Shown in pieces: positions 8,996 through 16,560 of a DNA stretch of 64,000 nt (position 1 is the first letter of the stretch; each line of letters begins with the position of its first letter). The stretch lies in contig NZ_FNTA01000004.1 in NCBI RefSeq assembly GCF_900105055.1, positions 2,008,501 to 2,072,500 on the forward strand. The letters run 5' to 3'. The notes beneath the pieces were generated by a model. The model saw only the letters and a list, made by a program, of their open reading frames with translations. It made no database searches and was not told the DNA's origin. The translations under genes and the position numbers were made by a program. Origin of the DNA: Amycolatopsis lurida. Its GTDB lineage: Bacteria > Actinomycetota > Actinomycetes > Mycobacteriales > Pseudonocardiaceae.

Positions 8996-9022
8996 TGTCA
9001 CATTCCTCCGTCCAGGTCGGTC
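8996..9022 (+). promoter_or_regulatory. ECF41-type promoter reading right
   Basis: TGTCACA at 8996-9002, a 16-nt spacer, then GGTC at 9019-9022. This closely matches the ECF41 consensus as I recall it (TGTCACA, 16 nt, CGTC). It would start transcription near 9028, about 70 nt before the VOC gene at 9100. Confidence 0.7.
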
Positions 9023-9031
9023 ACATCGAAT

Positions 9032-9058
9032 GACCGGTGAACCCGTCCCGATGTGACA
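9032..9058 (-). promoter_or_regulatory. ECF41-type promoter reading left (autoregulatory)
   Basis: On the minus strand TGTCACA at 9058-9052, a 16-nt spacer, and GGTC at 9035-9032. Both hexamer-like boxes and the spacer length are identical to those of the right-facing promoter at 8996. It points at the sigma gene (ATG at 8994), giving a leader of roughly 30 nt. The two promoters face each other and their transcripts would cross. Confidence 0.7.
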
Positions 9059-9099
9059 TCGCCGGTCCGTCCACCTTCACGACCCCACGGGAGAACCTC

Positions 9100-9513
9100 A
9101 TGAAAGCGCACGTCAGCTCGATCCTCCTCGGTGTCCAGGACCTGGCCAGGTCCAAGGCGTTCTACACCGAGGGGCTCGGCTGGAAGATCAAGGACGACTA
9201 CGGCGTCTCGGTGTTCTTCGAACCGGACGGCGGCTCGCGGGTCGGCTTCTACGGCCGCGAAGGACTGGCCGGTCAGGTGGGCACGAGCGCCGAAGGCAGC
9301 GGGTTCAGCGGGCTGGTCCTCACCTACGTCGTCCGCAGCGAAACCCGCGTCGACGAGGTCGTCGCGGAGGCGGAAAAGGCCGGCGCCACGATCCTGAAAC
9401 CCGCGGGCGCCCTGCCGTGGGGTGGGTACGGCGGCACCTTCGCGGACCTGGACGGCTACATCTGGAGCATCGGTTACAGCCCGAAGGGGACGGATCAGCC
9501 GTACGCGGAGTGA
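9100..9513 (+). CDS. VOC-family (glyoxalase-like) protein
   Basis: A 137-residue vicinal-oxygen-chelate protein distinct from the one at 7736. Module one is ILLGVQDLARSKAFYTEGLGW and module two has VDEVVAEAEKAGATIL, then GGYGGTFADLDGYIWSIGY, the typical end-of-module motif where D-x-D-G-x-x-W replaces the catalytic Glu. That resembles the non-enzymatic or substrate-binding branch of the family. ATG at 9100 has GGGAGAA 5 nt upstream. A readable ECF41 promoter at 8996 drives it, so it should be a direct target of the sigma factor next door. Confidence 0.85.
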   Translation: MKAHVSSILLGVQDLARSKAFYTEGLGWKIKDDYGVSVFFEPDGGSRVGFYGREGLAGQVGTSAEGSGFSGLVLTYVVRSETRVDEVVAEAEKAGATILKPAGALPWGGYGGTFADLDGYIWSIGYSPKGTDQPYAE

Positions 9514-9528
9514 TCACCGCGTGAGCCT

Positions 9529-9553
9529 GGCCCCTCGCTCCGCGCGAGGGGCC
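9529..9553 (+). terminator. Stem-loop after VOC gene
   Basis: Perfect 10-bp inverted repeat GGCCCCTCGC / GCGAGGGGCC with a short loop, 15 nt after the VOC stop codon. No T-run follows, as is usual for GC-rich actinobacterial terminators. Confidence 0.55.
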
Positions 9554-9656
9554 GGGACCGTGTCCCCGGCGTGTCAGTGCCGTGGCGGTCCGGTGTCAGG
9601 CCGGTCGGTGATCGTTGCTTTCACCACGAGAGATCACCACCACCGAGGAGTTCGAG

Positions 9657-10469
9657 ATGTCTGTTTTCCCCACGCCGGAGCCGATCACCGCCACGCTGAC
9701 CATCGCCGGTGCCCGGGTGCGCGTCGCCGCGAGCGAGCGCCCGGACACGGTGGTGCTGGTCGAGCCGATCGACGCCGCGAGCAAGTCGGACGTGAAGGTC
9801 GCCGCGAACACCAAGGTCGGCTTCGACGGCGGGAAACTGTCGATCGAGACGAAAAAGGCAGGCGGCAAGAACGGCTCGGTCGCGATCACCGTCGAGGTGC
9901 CCACCGGTTCACGGCTGGTGCTGAACACGGCTTGGTCGGACGTGAACGCCGAAGGCCAGTTCGGCGACTGCTCGCTGGAGATGTCGTCGGGCCGGATCCA
10001 CCTCGACCGCGTCACGGCGGTGCGCGGCGACCTCGCGGCCGGCGAGGTCGTGATCGGGCACGTCGCCGGGACCGTGGACGTGGAAGGCGGCTCGGCCGGA
10101 GTCCGGATCGGCGAGGTCGGCGGCGTCGTCAGGTACTCGGGTGCGACCGGAAAGGTCTGGATCGGGCACGCGCGGTCCGACGTCGACCTCGCCGGTTCGA
10201 GCGGCAGTTTCGACATCGACCGCGCCGACGGCGACGTCGTCGCACAGGCCGCCAACTGCCCGATCCGCATCGGGCGGCTGTCGCGCGGTTCCGCCGAACT
10301 GGCGAACGCGTCCGGTGGCATCGAGGTCGGCGTCGAAGCGGACGCCGCGTCGGTGGATGCCAAGAGCACCAAGGGATCCGTGCGCAACTCCGTCGCCGAC
10401 GGCGAGGGCGGCGTCAAGGTCCACGCGCGCACGCGGCTCGACGACATCGTCATCCACCGCGCCGCGTGA
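9657..10469 (+). CDS. DUF4097-like beta-repeat protein
   Basis: A 270-residue protein made almost entirely of short beta-strand repeats (VRGDLAAGEVVIGHVAGTVDVEGGSAGVRIGEVGGVVRYSG and similar turns), the pattern of DUF4097/DUF4098 putative adhesin or beta-helix proteins. It has no signal peptide or membrane helix, so it is likely cytoplasmic. Such proteins are common in actinomycetes next to small regulators, but no biochemical role is established. ATG at 9657 has GAGGAG 6 nt upstream. It stands alone between the ECF41 locus and a hairpin element at 10498. Confidence 0.7.
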   Translation: MSVFPTPEPITATLTIAGARVRVAASERPDTVVLVEPIDAASKSDVKVAANTKVGFDGGKLSIETKKAGGKNGSVAITVEVPTGSRLVLNTAWSDVNAEGQFGDCSLEMSSGRIHLDRVTAVRGDLAAGEVVIGHVAGTVDVEGGSAGVRIGEVGGVVRYSGATGKVWIGHARSDVDLAGSSGSFDIDRADGDVVAQAANCPIRIGRLSRGSAELANASGGIEVGVEADAASVDAKSTKGSVRNSVADGEGGVKVHARTRLDDIVIHRAA

Positions 10470-10497
10470 GCCTCGGGCCGCGTGAGCCCCGGGTCGG

Positions 10498-10531
10498 GGT
10501 GGTCGCAATTAGTCACCTAATTGCGACCACC
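10498..10531. repeat. Palindromic intergenic element
   Basis: A perfect 15-bp inverted repeat around a 4-nt loop; each arm carries GGTCGCAATTAG or its complement. It is AT-richer than its surroundings and lies 29 nt after the DUF4097-like gene. It could act as a terminator, but the near-perfect palindrome with an AATTAG core also suits a dispersed intergenic repeat. Confidence 0.6.
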
Positions 10532-10707
10532 TCCGCGTTGTTTCGCCTTGCGCTTGATTGCTGAATTCGGGCGTCTTGGGGCTTCTCTTCGCTCGCTTCG
10601 CGCTCTTCGCGCTCTTAAAACTCCTTCGCTACTGCCATTTTTCGGCAATTTCCTCGCTGGGCCGTTTGGACTAGCGCAAGTGTTCGAGTTGGAGTAGCTT
10701 TGAGGTC

Positions 10708-11964
10708 GTGGCCAGCGATGATGCACCCCCTAAGACGTCCACCGAGTGGTGGCGCGTCGATACCGCGACGCTGCATGCCCGTAAACAAGAACTGGAAGTC
10801 CTGAAGCGGCGGGCGGATGCGGAGCAGAACGCGATCCTGGCGGAAATCAATTCCCGCGGGGTACGCGGGTGCAGCGGGCATTCGACCTTGGCGGCATTGA
10901 TATTCGAGGACTTCCTGGTGACCGACAAGGAAGCCTCCGCCCGCGCCGACCGCGTCCTGGCGTTGCACCCCGGCCCCTCGATCGGCGGTGAGGCTGAACC
11001 ACCGCTGGCCCCGTTGACCGCTCAGGCTGCTGCGGAGGGCGCGATCGGCGGGTCGCAGGTCGACGCGATCATCCGCACCCTGGCCCGTATCCCGTCCAGC
11101 GTGCCGGAGGAAGACGTGCGGGCGGGGGAGGCGATCCTGGTCGAGTTGGCTCGTCGGGCGGGGCCGCGGCAGATCGCCCGCGCCGGACGGCGTCTGCTGG
11201 ACGAACTCGACCCCGACGGGAAAGAACCCCGTAACGAGGACCCGAAAGACACTCGGCCGGAGTTGCGGTTCGTCAAGCACCGCGACGGCACTCTCGGCCT
11301 GAAGGGCACCCTCGATCTGGAGACCTATGCCCGGTTGAAATCCGATCTGGATCCGATGGCCAAGCCGCATAAGGCGATCGACGGGGTGCGGGACTCCCGC
11401 AGCCAGGACGAACGCTACGGGGACGCGTTCACCGACTATGTGCGGTTGAAGACGACCAGCCGTAACCTTCCCGGCCAAGCCGGCGAGGCGACCCACATCC
11501 TGGTCACCATGTCCTACGACGACTTGATCCGGGACATCGGCGAAGCGCACCTGGATCTGGTCGGGCCGATCAGCGCCACCGACGCCCGCATCCTCGCCTG
11601 CGACGCCCGCGTCCGACCAGGCGTCCTCGGCACCGCGGGAGAACCACTGGACATCGGCCGGTCGAAACGCACCGTGTCCCTCGCCCAGAAGTATGCGTTG
11701 ACGATCCGCGACGGCGGTTGCGCGTTCCCGGGCTGCGACATGCCAGTGCCGCGCTGTACGGCCCATCACATTGTGTTCTGGCGACACCACGGCGAAACGA
11801 AAATCGACAACCTCGTCCTGCTCTGCACCAAACACCACCGCCTCATCCACCACAGCGAATGGAAAGTCCAAATCGCCCAAGACGGACTGCCAGAGTTCAC
11901 TCCGCCCGCCTACCTCGACCCCACCGGGACGCCGAGACGGAACACCATGCACCTCAGAACATAG
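10708..11964 (+). CDS. DUF222 / HNH endonuclease domain protein
   Basis: A 418-residue protein of the actinobacterial '13E12 repeat' type: an N-terminal DUF222 domain (residues ~15-300, largely helical) and a C-terminal HNH nuclease domain at ~330-400. The HNH residues are readable: CAFPGCDMP, CTAHHIVFW, then DNLVLLCTKHHRLIH. The family is present in many near-identical copies per genome in actinomycetes and its role (mobile or defence-related nuclease) is unsettled. GTG at 10708 is the start. The ~180 nt upstream are less GC-rich and contain short direct repeats of a CTTCGCGCT type. Confidence 0.88.
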   Translation: MASDDAPPKTSTEWWRVDTATLHARKQELEVLKRRADAEQNAILAEINSRGVRGCSGHSTLAALIFEDFLVTDKEASARADRVLALHPGPSIGGEAEPPLAPLTAQAAAEGAIGGSQVDAIIRTLARIPSSVPEEDVRAGEAILVELARRAGPRQIARAGRRLLDELDPDGKEPRNEDPKDTRPELRFVKHRDGTLGLKGTLDLETYARLKSDLDPMAKPHKAIDGVRDSRSQDERYGDAFTDYVRLKTTSRNLPGQAGEATHILVTMSYDDLIRDIGEAHLDLVGPISATDARILACDARVRPGVLGTAGEPLDIGRSKRTVSLAQKYALTIRDGGCAFPGCDMPVPRCTAHHIVFWRHHGETKIDNLVLLCTKHHRLIHHSEWKVQIAQDGLPEFTPPAYLDPTGTPRRNTMHLRT

Positions 11965-12021
11965 GCCGAACTCTGCGAGAAACCGCCTAAGCTCGACGAC
12001 AACCCACCTTGGAGTCGCCCG

Positions 12022-12530
12022 ATGAGACTGGCGTGGGATGGCTACCTCAACGGCTGCGACGTGGGCGGCTTGCCCTCGGCCGATGGCCGGCGGGTCCGTT
12101 CGGCGCGCTTTTCCGATCGGACAGCCATAACCGGTTGACCGCCGAAGGAATCGCGGCGGTCCGCCGCGCGGGGATCGGTCGCATACTGGACCTCCGGTGG
12201 GCAAGGGAGACCATGTCGGAACCCAGCCCGTTCGCCGTCGCCCCCGTGTACCGCAACACTCCCCTGATCGCCGAGCCGGGCCGAACAAGGCACGACCATG
12301 CCGGACGCCTACCGGACCATGCTCGACGAAACCAGCGCCGGATCGCGGACGTCTTCGTTCGGTTGGGTGACGCACCGCCCGGCCCGCTCGCGGTGCACTG
12401 CACTGCCACGATCCTCCGGATGCTGGCTCATCTGAACGACCGGCACGGAGGCGTGCGCACGTACCTACTGCAGGGCGGAGCGACCCATGCCCGGCTCGGG
12501 CGAATACGGAACCGCCTGCTTTCCTCGTGA
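12022..12530 (+). pseudogene. Tyrosine-phosphatase pseudogene
   Basis: Remains of a dual-specificity/PTP-like tyrosine phosphatase. The natural start is ATG at 12022 (MRLAWDGYLNG, then DVGGLPSADGRRVR), but that frame breaks near 12100 and homology continues in another frame (LFRSDSHNRLTAEGIAAVRRAGIGRILDLRWARET). A second shift occurs near 12300, where DAYRTMLDE and RNQRRIADVFVRL lie in different frames. The P-loop reads AVHCTA and then jumps straight to TILRMLAHL, so the catalytic Cys remains but the rest of the HC-x5-R loop and the following helix are deleted. At least two frameshifts plus an internal deletion make function very unlikely. Confidence 0.75.
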
Positions 12531-12550
12531 GAGCCAAGACGAACGCGCAC

Positions 12551-13486
12551 TCAGACCGCGAACCGCTCCAACGCCGCCAGCTTCCACGCCAGTTTCACGT
12601 CACTCGAGCGATGTCCCGAGTCGTCGTCGATCAGCAACTCCGCTCCCGGCCAGGCGCGGGCGAGTTCCCAAGCCGTGTCCACCGGGCAGCTCAGGTCCCG
12701 GCGGCCGTGGATCAGCACGCCGGGAATGTTCCGCAACAGACCGGCGTCGCGGATCAGCTCGCCGGGTTCCAGCCAGCCCGCGTGGGAGTAGTAATGCGTG
12801 ACGATGCGCGCGAACGCGAGTTCCCATTCGCCGATCAGGCCATTGTGGACGGTCGCACCCGGTTCCAGTGACAGCACGGTGTCCTCCCAGACACACCAGG
12901 AGCGGGCGGCCTCGGTTCGCACCCGGGCGTCGGGGTCTTCCATGAGCCGTGCGTACGCGGCGACCAGGTCGCCGGTGAGGTCACCGCGAAAACGTGCCCA
13001 TTCTTCGGGGAAGAACCGGCCGACGCCGCGATAGAGCCAGTCGATCTCCGACGGCCGTGTCGTGCTGATGGAGCTGACGACGATCTCGGTGACCCGCTCC
13101 GGGAACCGTTCGGCGTAGGCGAGCGCGAGCGTCGTGCCCCACGAGCCTCCGGTGACGAGCCAGCGTTCGACCCTCAGATGCTTCCGTAGCCGCTCCATGT
13201 CGGCGACGAGATGATCGGTCGTGTTGTGCCGCAGGTCGGTCGCCGGGTCGCTCGCGTGCGGGGTGCTGCGGCCGCAGCCGCGCTGATCGAACAGCACCGC
13301 ACGGTAGCGGGCCGGGTCGAACATTCGCCGCATTCCCGGCGTGCAGCCCTGTCCGGGGCCTCCGTGGAGCATGACCGCCGGCTTACCTGCCGGATTCCCG
13401 CAGGTCTCCCAGTAGACGGCGTTGCCGTCACCTACATCGAGCAGTCCGCTGTCGTACGGCTCGGCTGGTGGATACAGATCGATCAT
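12551..13486 (-). CDS. pip: Proline iminopeptidase (prolyl aminopeptidase)
   Basis: An alpha/beta-hydrolase of 311 residues that removes N-terminal proline from peptides, in the cytoplasm. Family marks in order are MLHGGPGQGC (oxyanion region), LFDQRGCGRSTPH, GGSWGTTLALAYAE with the nucleophile Ser, WCVWEDTVLSL and ALIHGRRDLSCPV near the acid, then SGHRSSD with the catalytic His. These match family S33 prolyl aminopeptidases closely, including the HGGPGxG and DQRGxGxS blocks. Monocistronic as far as can be seen. The preceding gene on the other strand is a phosphatase pseudogene. Confidence 0.93.
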   Translation of the reverse strand: MIDLYPPAEPYDSGLLDVGDGNAVYWETCGNPAGKPAVMLHGGPGQGCTPGMRRMFDPARYRAVLFDQRGCGRSTPHASDPATDLRHNTTDHLVADMERLRKHLRVERWLVTGGSWGTTLALAYAERFPERVTEIVVSSISTTRPSEIDWLYRGVGRFFPEEWARFRGDLTGDLVAAYARLMEDPDARVRTEAARSWCVWEDTVLSLEPGATVHNGLIGEWELAFARIVTHYYSHAGWLEPGELIRDAGLLRNIPGVLIHGRRDLSCPVDTAWELARAWPGAELLIDDDSGHRSSDVKLAWKLAALERFAV

Positions 13487-13619
13487 GAAGCAAGGCTAGA
13501 CCGTCAGTGAGACCCCGAAACACTTTCGCCGCAACGAAGTTCAGCACACCGGCCCTTTCCTCGCCCCGCCGGAGCGGGCAGATTCAGTGATACCGGCGAA
13601 AACCACGGAACGGGGAACC

Positions 13620-14699
13620 ATGTTCACCCTTGGTGTGGAAGAAGAGTTCGTCCTGCTCGACCCGGTGGACGGCTCGGTCGCGTTGCGAGCCCCCGAACTG
13701 ATCGCAAGCCTCGCCCCCGGACCGGACGTCACCGGTGAGCTGATGCGGTTCCAGATCGAGACCGCGACCGGCGTCTGCCGCGGTCTCGACGAGGTGCGCT
13801 CGGAGCTGACGCGGCTGCGGCAGATCGTCGCGACGGCGGCGCGGGCCGACGGTTGCCTGATGGTGGCGACGGGCATCCCGCCCTGCGGCCTGCGGGGAGA
13901 CGCGCTCACGCCGGAGCCCCGGTACCGGCGGATGGCACAGGCGTTCCCGGACCTGATCCGTGAGGCGGGGACCTGCGCCTGCCATGTGCACGTCGGTCTG
14001 CCGTCGCGGGATCTCGGCGCACGGGTCCTCGCCGGGCTGCGGCCGTGGCTCGCGCCGTTGCTGGCGCTCAGCGCCAACTCCCCGGTCGAAAACGGCGCCG
14101 ACTCAGGATGGTCGAGCAGGCGCTTCCCGCTCTGGGACCGGTGGCCGACGGCGCGACCACCCGAAGAATGGTCCGGCGCGGCCGCGTACGACCGGAGCCT
14201 CGCGGAGGCCGTGCGCCACCGCGCCGCCCTCGACGCGGCGGGCGTGTACTTCTACGCCCGGCTTTCCCCGCGGTATCCCACGGTCGAGGTGCGGATCGCC
14301 GACGTCTGCCTGTCGGTCGACGACGCGGTGTTGCTCGCCGCGCTGGTGCGCGGACTGGTCGCGACCTGCGCCGAAACCACGAGACCGCCGCGTGCTCGCG
14401 GTGCCCGGATCGGCGCGGCGTTGACGGCGGCCGCGCGCCGCGGACTGGACGGGCCGGGCGTCGACGTCTTCACCGGCCGGGAGGCCGATCAGCGCGATCT
14501 GCTCGGCGAACTCGTCGAGTTCGTCCGGCCGGCGCTCAGGGCCGCGGGCGACGAGGAGGACGTCGAGCAAGGGTTGGACGCGCTGTTCGGCCACGGCACC
14601 GGCGCGACCCGGCAACGCCGATTGCTCGCGGAAGCGGCCTCCCCCGGCGAGTTCGCCGCGGAACTCGCGCACGCCACGATGACCGTCCCGGCCAGGTGA
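13620..14699 (+). CDS. YbdK-type carboxylate-amine ligase
   Basis: A 359-residue member of the glutamate-cysteine ligase family 2 (YbdK/GCS2), which forms an amide between a carboxylate and an amine using ATP. Early motifs are TLGVEEEFVLLDP (metal and ATP site) and FQIETATGVC; later come CACHVHVGLPSRD, ALSANSPVENGADSGWSSRR and PTVEVRIADVCLSVDDAV, all matching the family order. In actinomycetes these enzymes stand in for ergothioneine- or glutathione-related ligases, but the substrate here is unknown. ATG at 13620 has CGGGGAA just upstream. It is convergent with the response regulator gene 12 nt further on. Confidence 0.88.
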   Translation: MFTLGVEEEFVLLDPVDGSVALRAPELIASLAPGPDVTGELMRFQIETATGVCRGLDEVRSELTRLRQIVATAARADGCLMVATGIPPCGLRGDALTPEPRYRRMAQAFPDLIREAGTCACHVHVGLPSRDLGARVLAGLRPWLAPLLALSANSPVENGADSGWSSRRFPLWDRWPTARPPEEWSGAAAYDRSLAEAVRHRAALDAAGVYFYARLSPRYPTVEVRIADVCLSVDDAVLLAALVRGLVATCAETTRPPRARGARIGAALTAAARRGLDGPGVDVFTGREADQRDLLGELVEFVRPALRAAGDEEDVEQGLDALFGHGTGATRQRRLLAEAASPGEFAAELAHATMTVPAR

Positions 14700-14711
14700 G
14701 GCGACCCCGCG

Positions 14712-15338
14712 TCACAGCCAGCCGGACTCCCTGGCGATCCGCACCGCGTCGACCCGGTTGCGGGCGCTGAGCTTCGAAACGATCGTCGTCAGGTAGTTCC
14801 GCACGGTACCGGCGGACAGGAACAGCTCGGCGGCGATCTCGGTCGGGTCGGAGCCGACCGACGCCAGCCGGAGCACCTCGATCTCGCGGGTGGTGAGCGG
14901 GCAATCCTCGCTGTCCCAGGCGGCGAGCGCCAGATCGCCGTCGACCACGCGCCGTCCGGCGGCGACCCCGCGGACCGCGTTGGCGAGCCTGTCGGCGGGC
15001 GCGTCCTTGCGAAGGAAGCCGTTGACCTTCGCGGCCAGCGCCCGTCGCAGCGTGCCGGGGCTGCCGAGCGAAGTGAGGATCAGCGTGCGGACCGCCGGAA
15101 GCCGCTCGTGCAGCTCGGCGGCCGCGGTGAGCCCGTCCTTGCCCGGCAGGTCGATGTCGATGAGCGCGACGTCGGGGCGCGCGGACTGGGCGAGCGGGAG
15201 GATCTCGTCGCCGCTCGCGCATTCGGCGACGACCTCGATGTCGGGTTCCAAGCCGAGCAGCGCGACCAGGGCGCCACGGACAATATGCATGTCCTCGGCC
15301 ACCAGGACCTTGATCATCGACCCCATCTGCCTTTCCAC
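14712..15338 (-). CDS. NarL/FixJ response regulator (copy 1)
   Basis: A LuxR/NarL-type response regulator, 208 residues from GTG 15338 (GGGAGAG 6 nt upstream) or 204 from ATG 15326. The receiver domain has VLVAEDMHIVRGALVALL with the acidic pair, the phospho-acceptor Asp in ALIDIDLPGKDG, and a Lys in GFLRKDAPADRLA. The C-terminal HTH is LTTREIEVLRLASVGSDPTEIAAELFLSAGTVRNY. It is over two-thirds identical to the copies at 17996 and 23653 by eye. No kinase gene is adjacent; the nearest is the double kinase at 21335. One HTH difference stands out: SVGSDPTE where the other copies have NGRTVAD or EGRDTLE. Confidence 0.93.
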   Translation of the reverse strand: MERQMGSMIKVLVAEDMHIVRGALVALLGLEPDIEVVAECASGDEILPLAQSARPDVALIDIDLPGKDGLTAAAELHERLPAVRTLILTSLGSPGTLRRALAAKVNGFLRKDAPADRLANAVRGVAAGRRVVDGDLALAAWDSEDCPLTTREIEVLRLASVGSDPTEIAAELFLSAGTVRNYLTTIVSKLSARNRVDAVRIARESGWL

Positions 15339-15396
15339 CCGCGTCTCTCCCCCGAGCCGACGATACTATCCTCACATACCCGTTCCGCGAAATGGA

Positions 15397-15441
15397 AACC
15401 GGCCCTTGACCGCCGAGGGGGTGCGCGGTCGAGGGCCGGTT
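15397..15441. other. Strong stem-loop in divergent promoter region
   Basis: A 17-bp inverted repeat (AACCGGCCCTTGACCGC against GCGGTCGAGGGCCGGTT, one G-T pair) with an 11-nt loop. It lies ~60 nt upstream of response regulator copy 1, between that gene and the divergent AraC gene, where a terminator would have nothing to terminate. The rest of the 337-nt gap (15339-15675) holds no ORF I can support; its right part is AT-richer and probably carries the AraC promoter. Confidence 0.5.
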
Positions 15442-15675
15442 CTGTGTTGTCGCGGGAATACGTTCTTCGCACCACGCCAACACGGTCGGGGTGGTTCCGA
15501 CGGGAATGCGCTACCAGGAATTCTGCGCTCACCCGGCACGGGGATCCAGTGCGCGCACCATTGCCGGACCGTGGTTTTCGCATGGTCCCGCCGCCGGACG
15601 GCGACCGTGAAATTTTCATGTCACCGCACACAGCAATTCATATCGGGCGATGAATCAAGCACTTCAGGAGTAGCG

Positions 15676-16482
15676 GTGGCGAACAGTAGTGTCGAAACCG
15701 CAAACATCCCAGAAATCCTCGAGCGAAAGGACGGCACAATGGATGAGACTGTCCGGCGAGCCGTGGAGCGAGCCATTGGGGCCATGCACGAGAAACTGGG
15801 CGAAGAGCTCACTATCGACGACATCGCCCGCGCCGCGACCTTCAGTAAATTCCATTTCAGCAGGGTGTTCCAGCAGGCCACCGGCGTCTCTCCCGGCCGG
15901 TTCCTGTCCGCGCTGCGCCTCGACGAGGCCAAACGCCTGCTGCTGACGACCTCGATCTCGGTCGCCGACATCAGCCACCGCGTGGGCTACAACGGTGTCG
16001 GCACCTTCAGCACGCGGTTCAGCAACCGCGTGGGCCTCTCTCCCTCCGCGTACCGCCGGCAGGGCGGCTTCCAGCACCGCCTGGCGGGCGAACCCCTGCC
16101 CGGCGCGAAGCCGGCGATCGTCCGCGGTTTCGTGTCCGCTCCGCCGGAGATCTCACCCGGTCTCGTGTTCGTCGGCCTCTTCCCGACCCGTATCCCCGAG
16201 GGCGCGCCCGTGCGGCACACGGTCATCGACGTCCCCGGCCCCTATCAGCTGACCGACGTCCCGGAAGGCACCTGGCACCTCGTCGCGCACTGCGTGACCG
16301 GGCCGCTCACGCGCCGCGGCACCGGGCTCACCGGGCACCACGGGCCGATCACCGTCGAACCGGGCGTCACGGCGCGGCTGGCGGACCTGCGGGTGCGCCC
16401 CAAGCGCCTGTTCGACCCGCCGGTCCTGCTCGCGCTCCCCGATCTGCGGCACCGGCCGCAGCCGGTCAGGCAGGCGGCCTGA
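15676..16482 (+). CDS. AraC-family regulator with beta-rich C-terminus (copy 1)
   Basis: A 268-residue AraC/XylS regulator with the DNA-binding domain first: residues ~25-125 hold two HTHs, including IDDIARAATFSKFHFSRVFQQATGVSPGRFL and VADISHRVGYNGVGTFSTRFSNRVGLSPSAYR. The C-terminal ~120 residues are beta-rich and contain VFVGLFPTRIPEGAP and VPEGTWHLVAHCVTG, echoed in the AraC protein at 46956 as VLIGLFAESIPQCGP and VPEGRWTVIGVAEHA. I chose GTG at 15676 (AGGAG 5 nt upstream) over ATG at 15739. It converges on a DUF1702 gene with a terminator between them. Probably a pathway-specific regulator of the locus. Confidence 0.88.
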   Translation: MANSSVETANIPEILERKDGTMDETVRRAVERAIGAMHEKLGEELTIDDIARAATFSKFHFSRVFQQATGVSPGRFLSALRLDEAKRLLLTTSISVADISHRVGYNGVGTFSTRFSNRVGLSPSAYRRQGGFQHRLAGEPLPGAKPAIVRGFVSAPPEISPGLVFVGLFPTRIPEGAPVRHTVIDVPGPYQLTDVPEGTWHLVAHCVTGPLTRRGTGLTGHHGPITVEPGVTARLADLRVRPKRLFDPPVLLALPDLRHRPQPVRQAA

Positions 16483-16500
16483 GCCTCATCCGCGTGCCGG

Positions 16501-16543
16501 GAAAGGGCCGTTCAAGACGTCCGGCGTCTTGAACGGCCCTTTC
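16501..16543. terminator. Bidirectional terminator
   Basis: Perfect 19-bp inverted repeat, arm GAAAGGGCCGTTCAAGACG, loop of 5 nt. It sits between the convergent AraC gene (stop 16482) and DUF1702 gene (stop 16561), exactly where a shared terminator is expected. Confidence 0.8.
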
Positions 16544-16560
16544 ACGACATCCAGGGACCC

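Noticed and set aside
10615..12537. Long minus-strand frame opposite the DUF222/HNH gene
   Set aside because: No domain content and wrong codon bias; the plus strand encodes a clear HNH protein.
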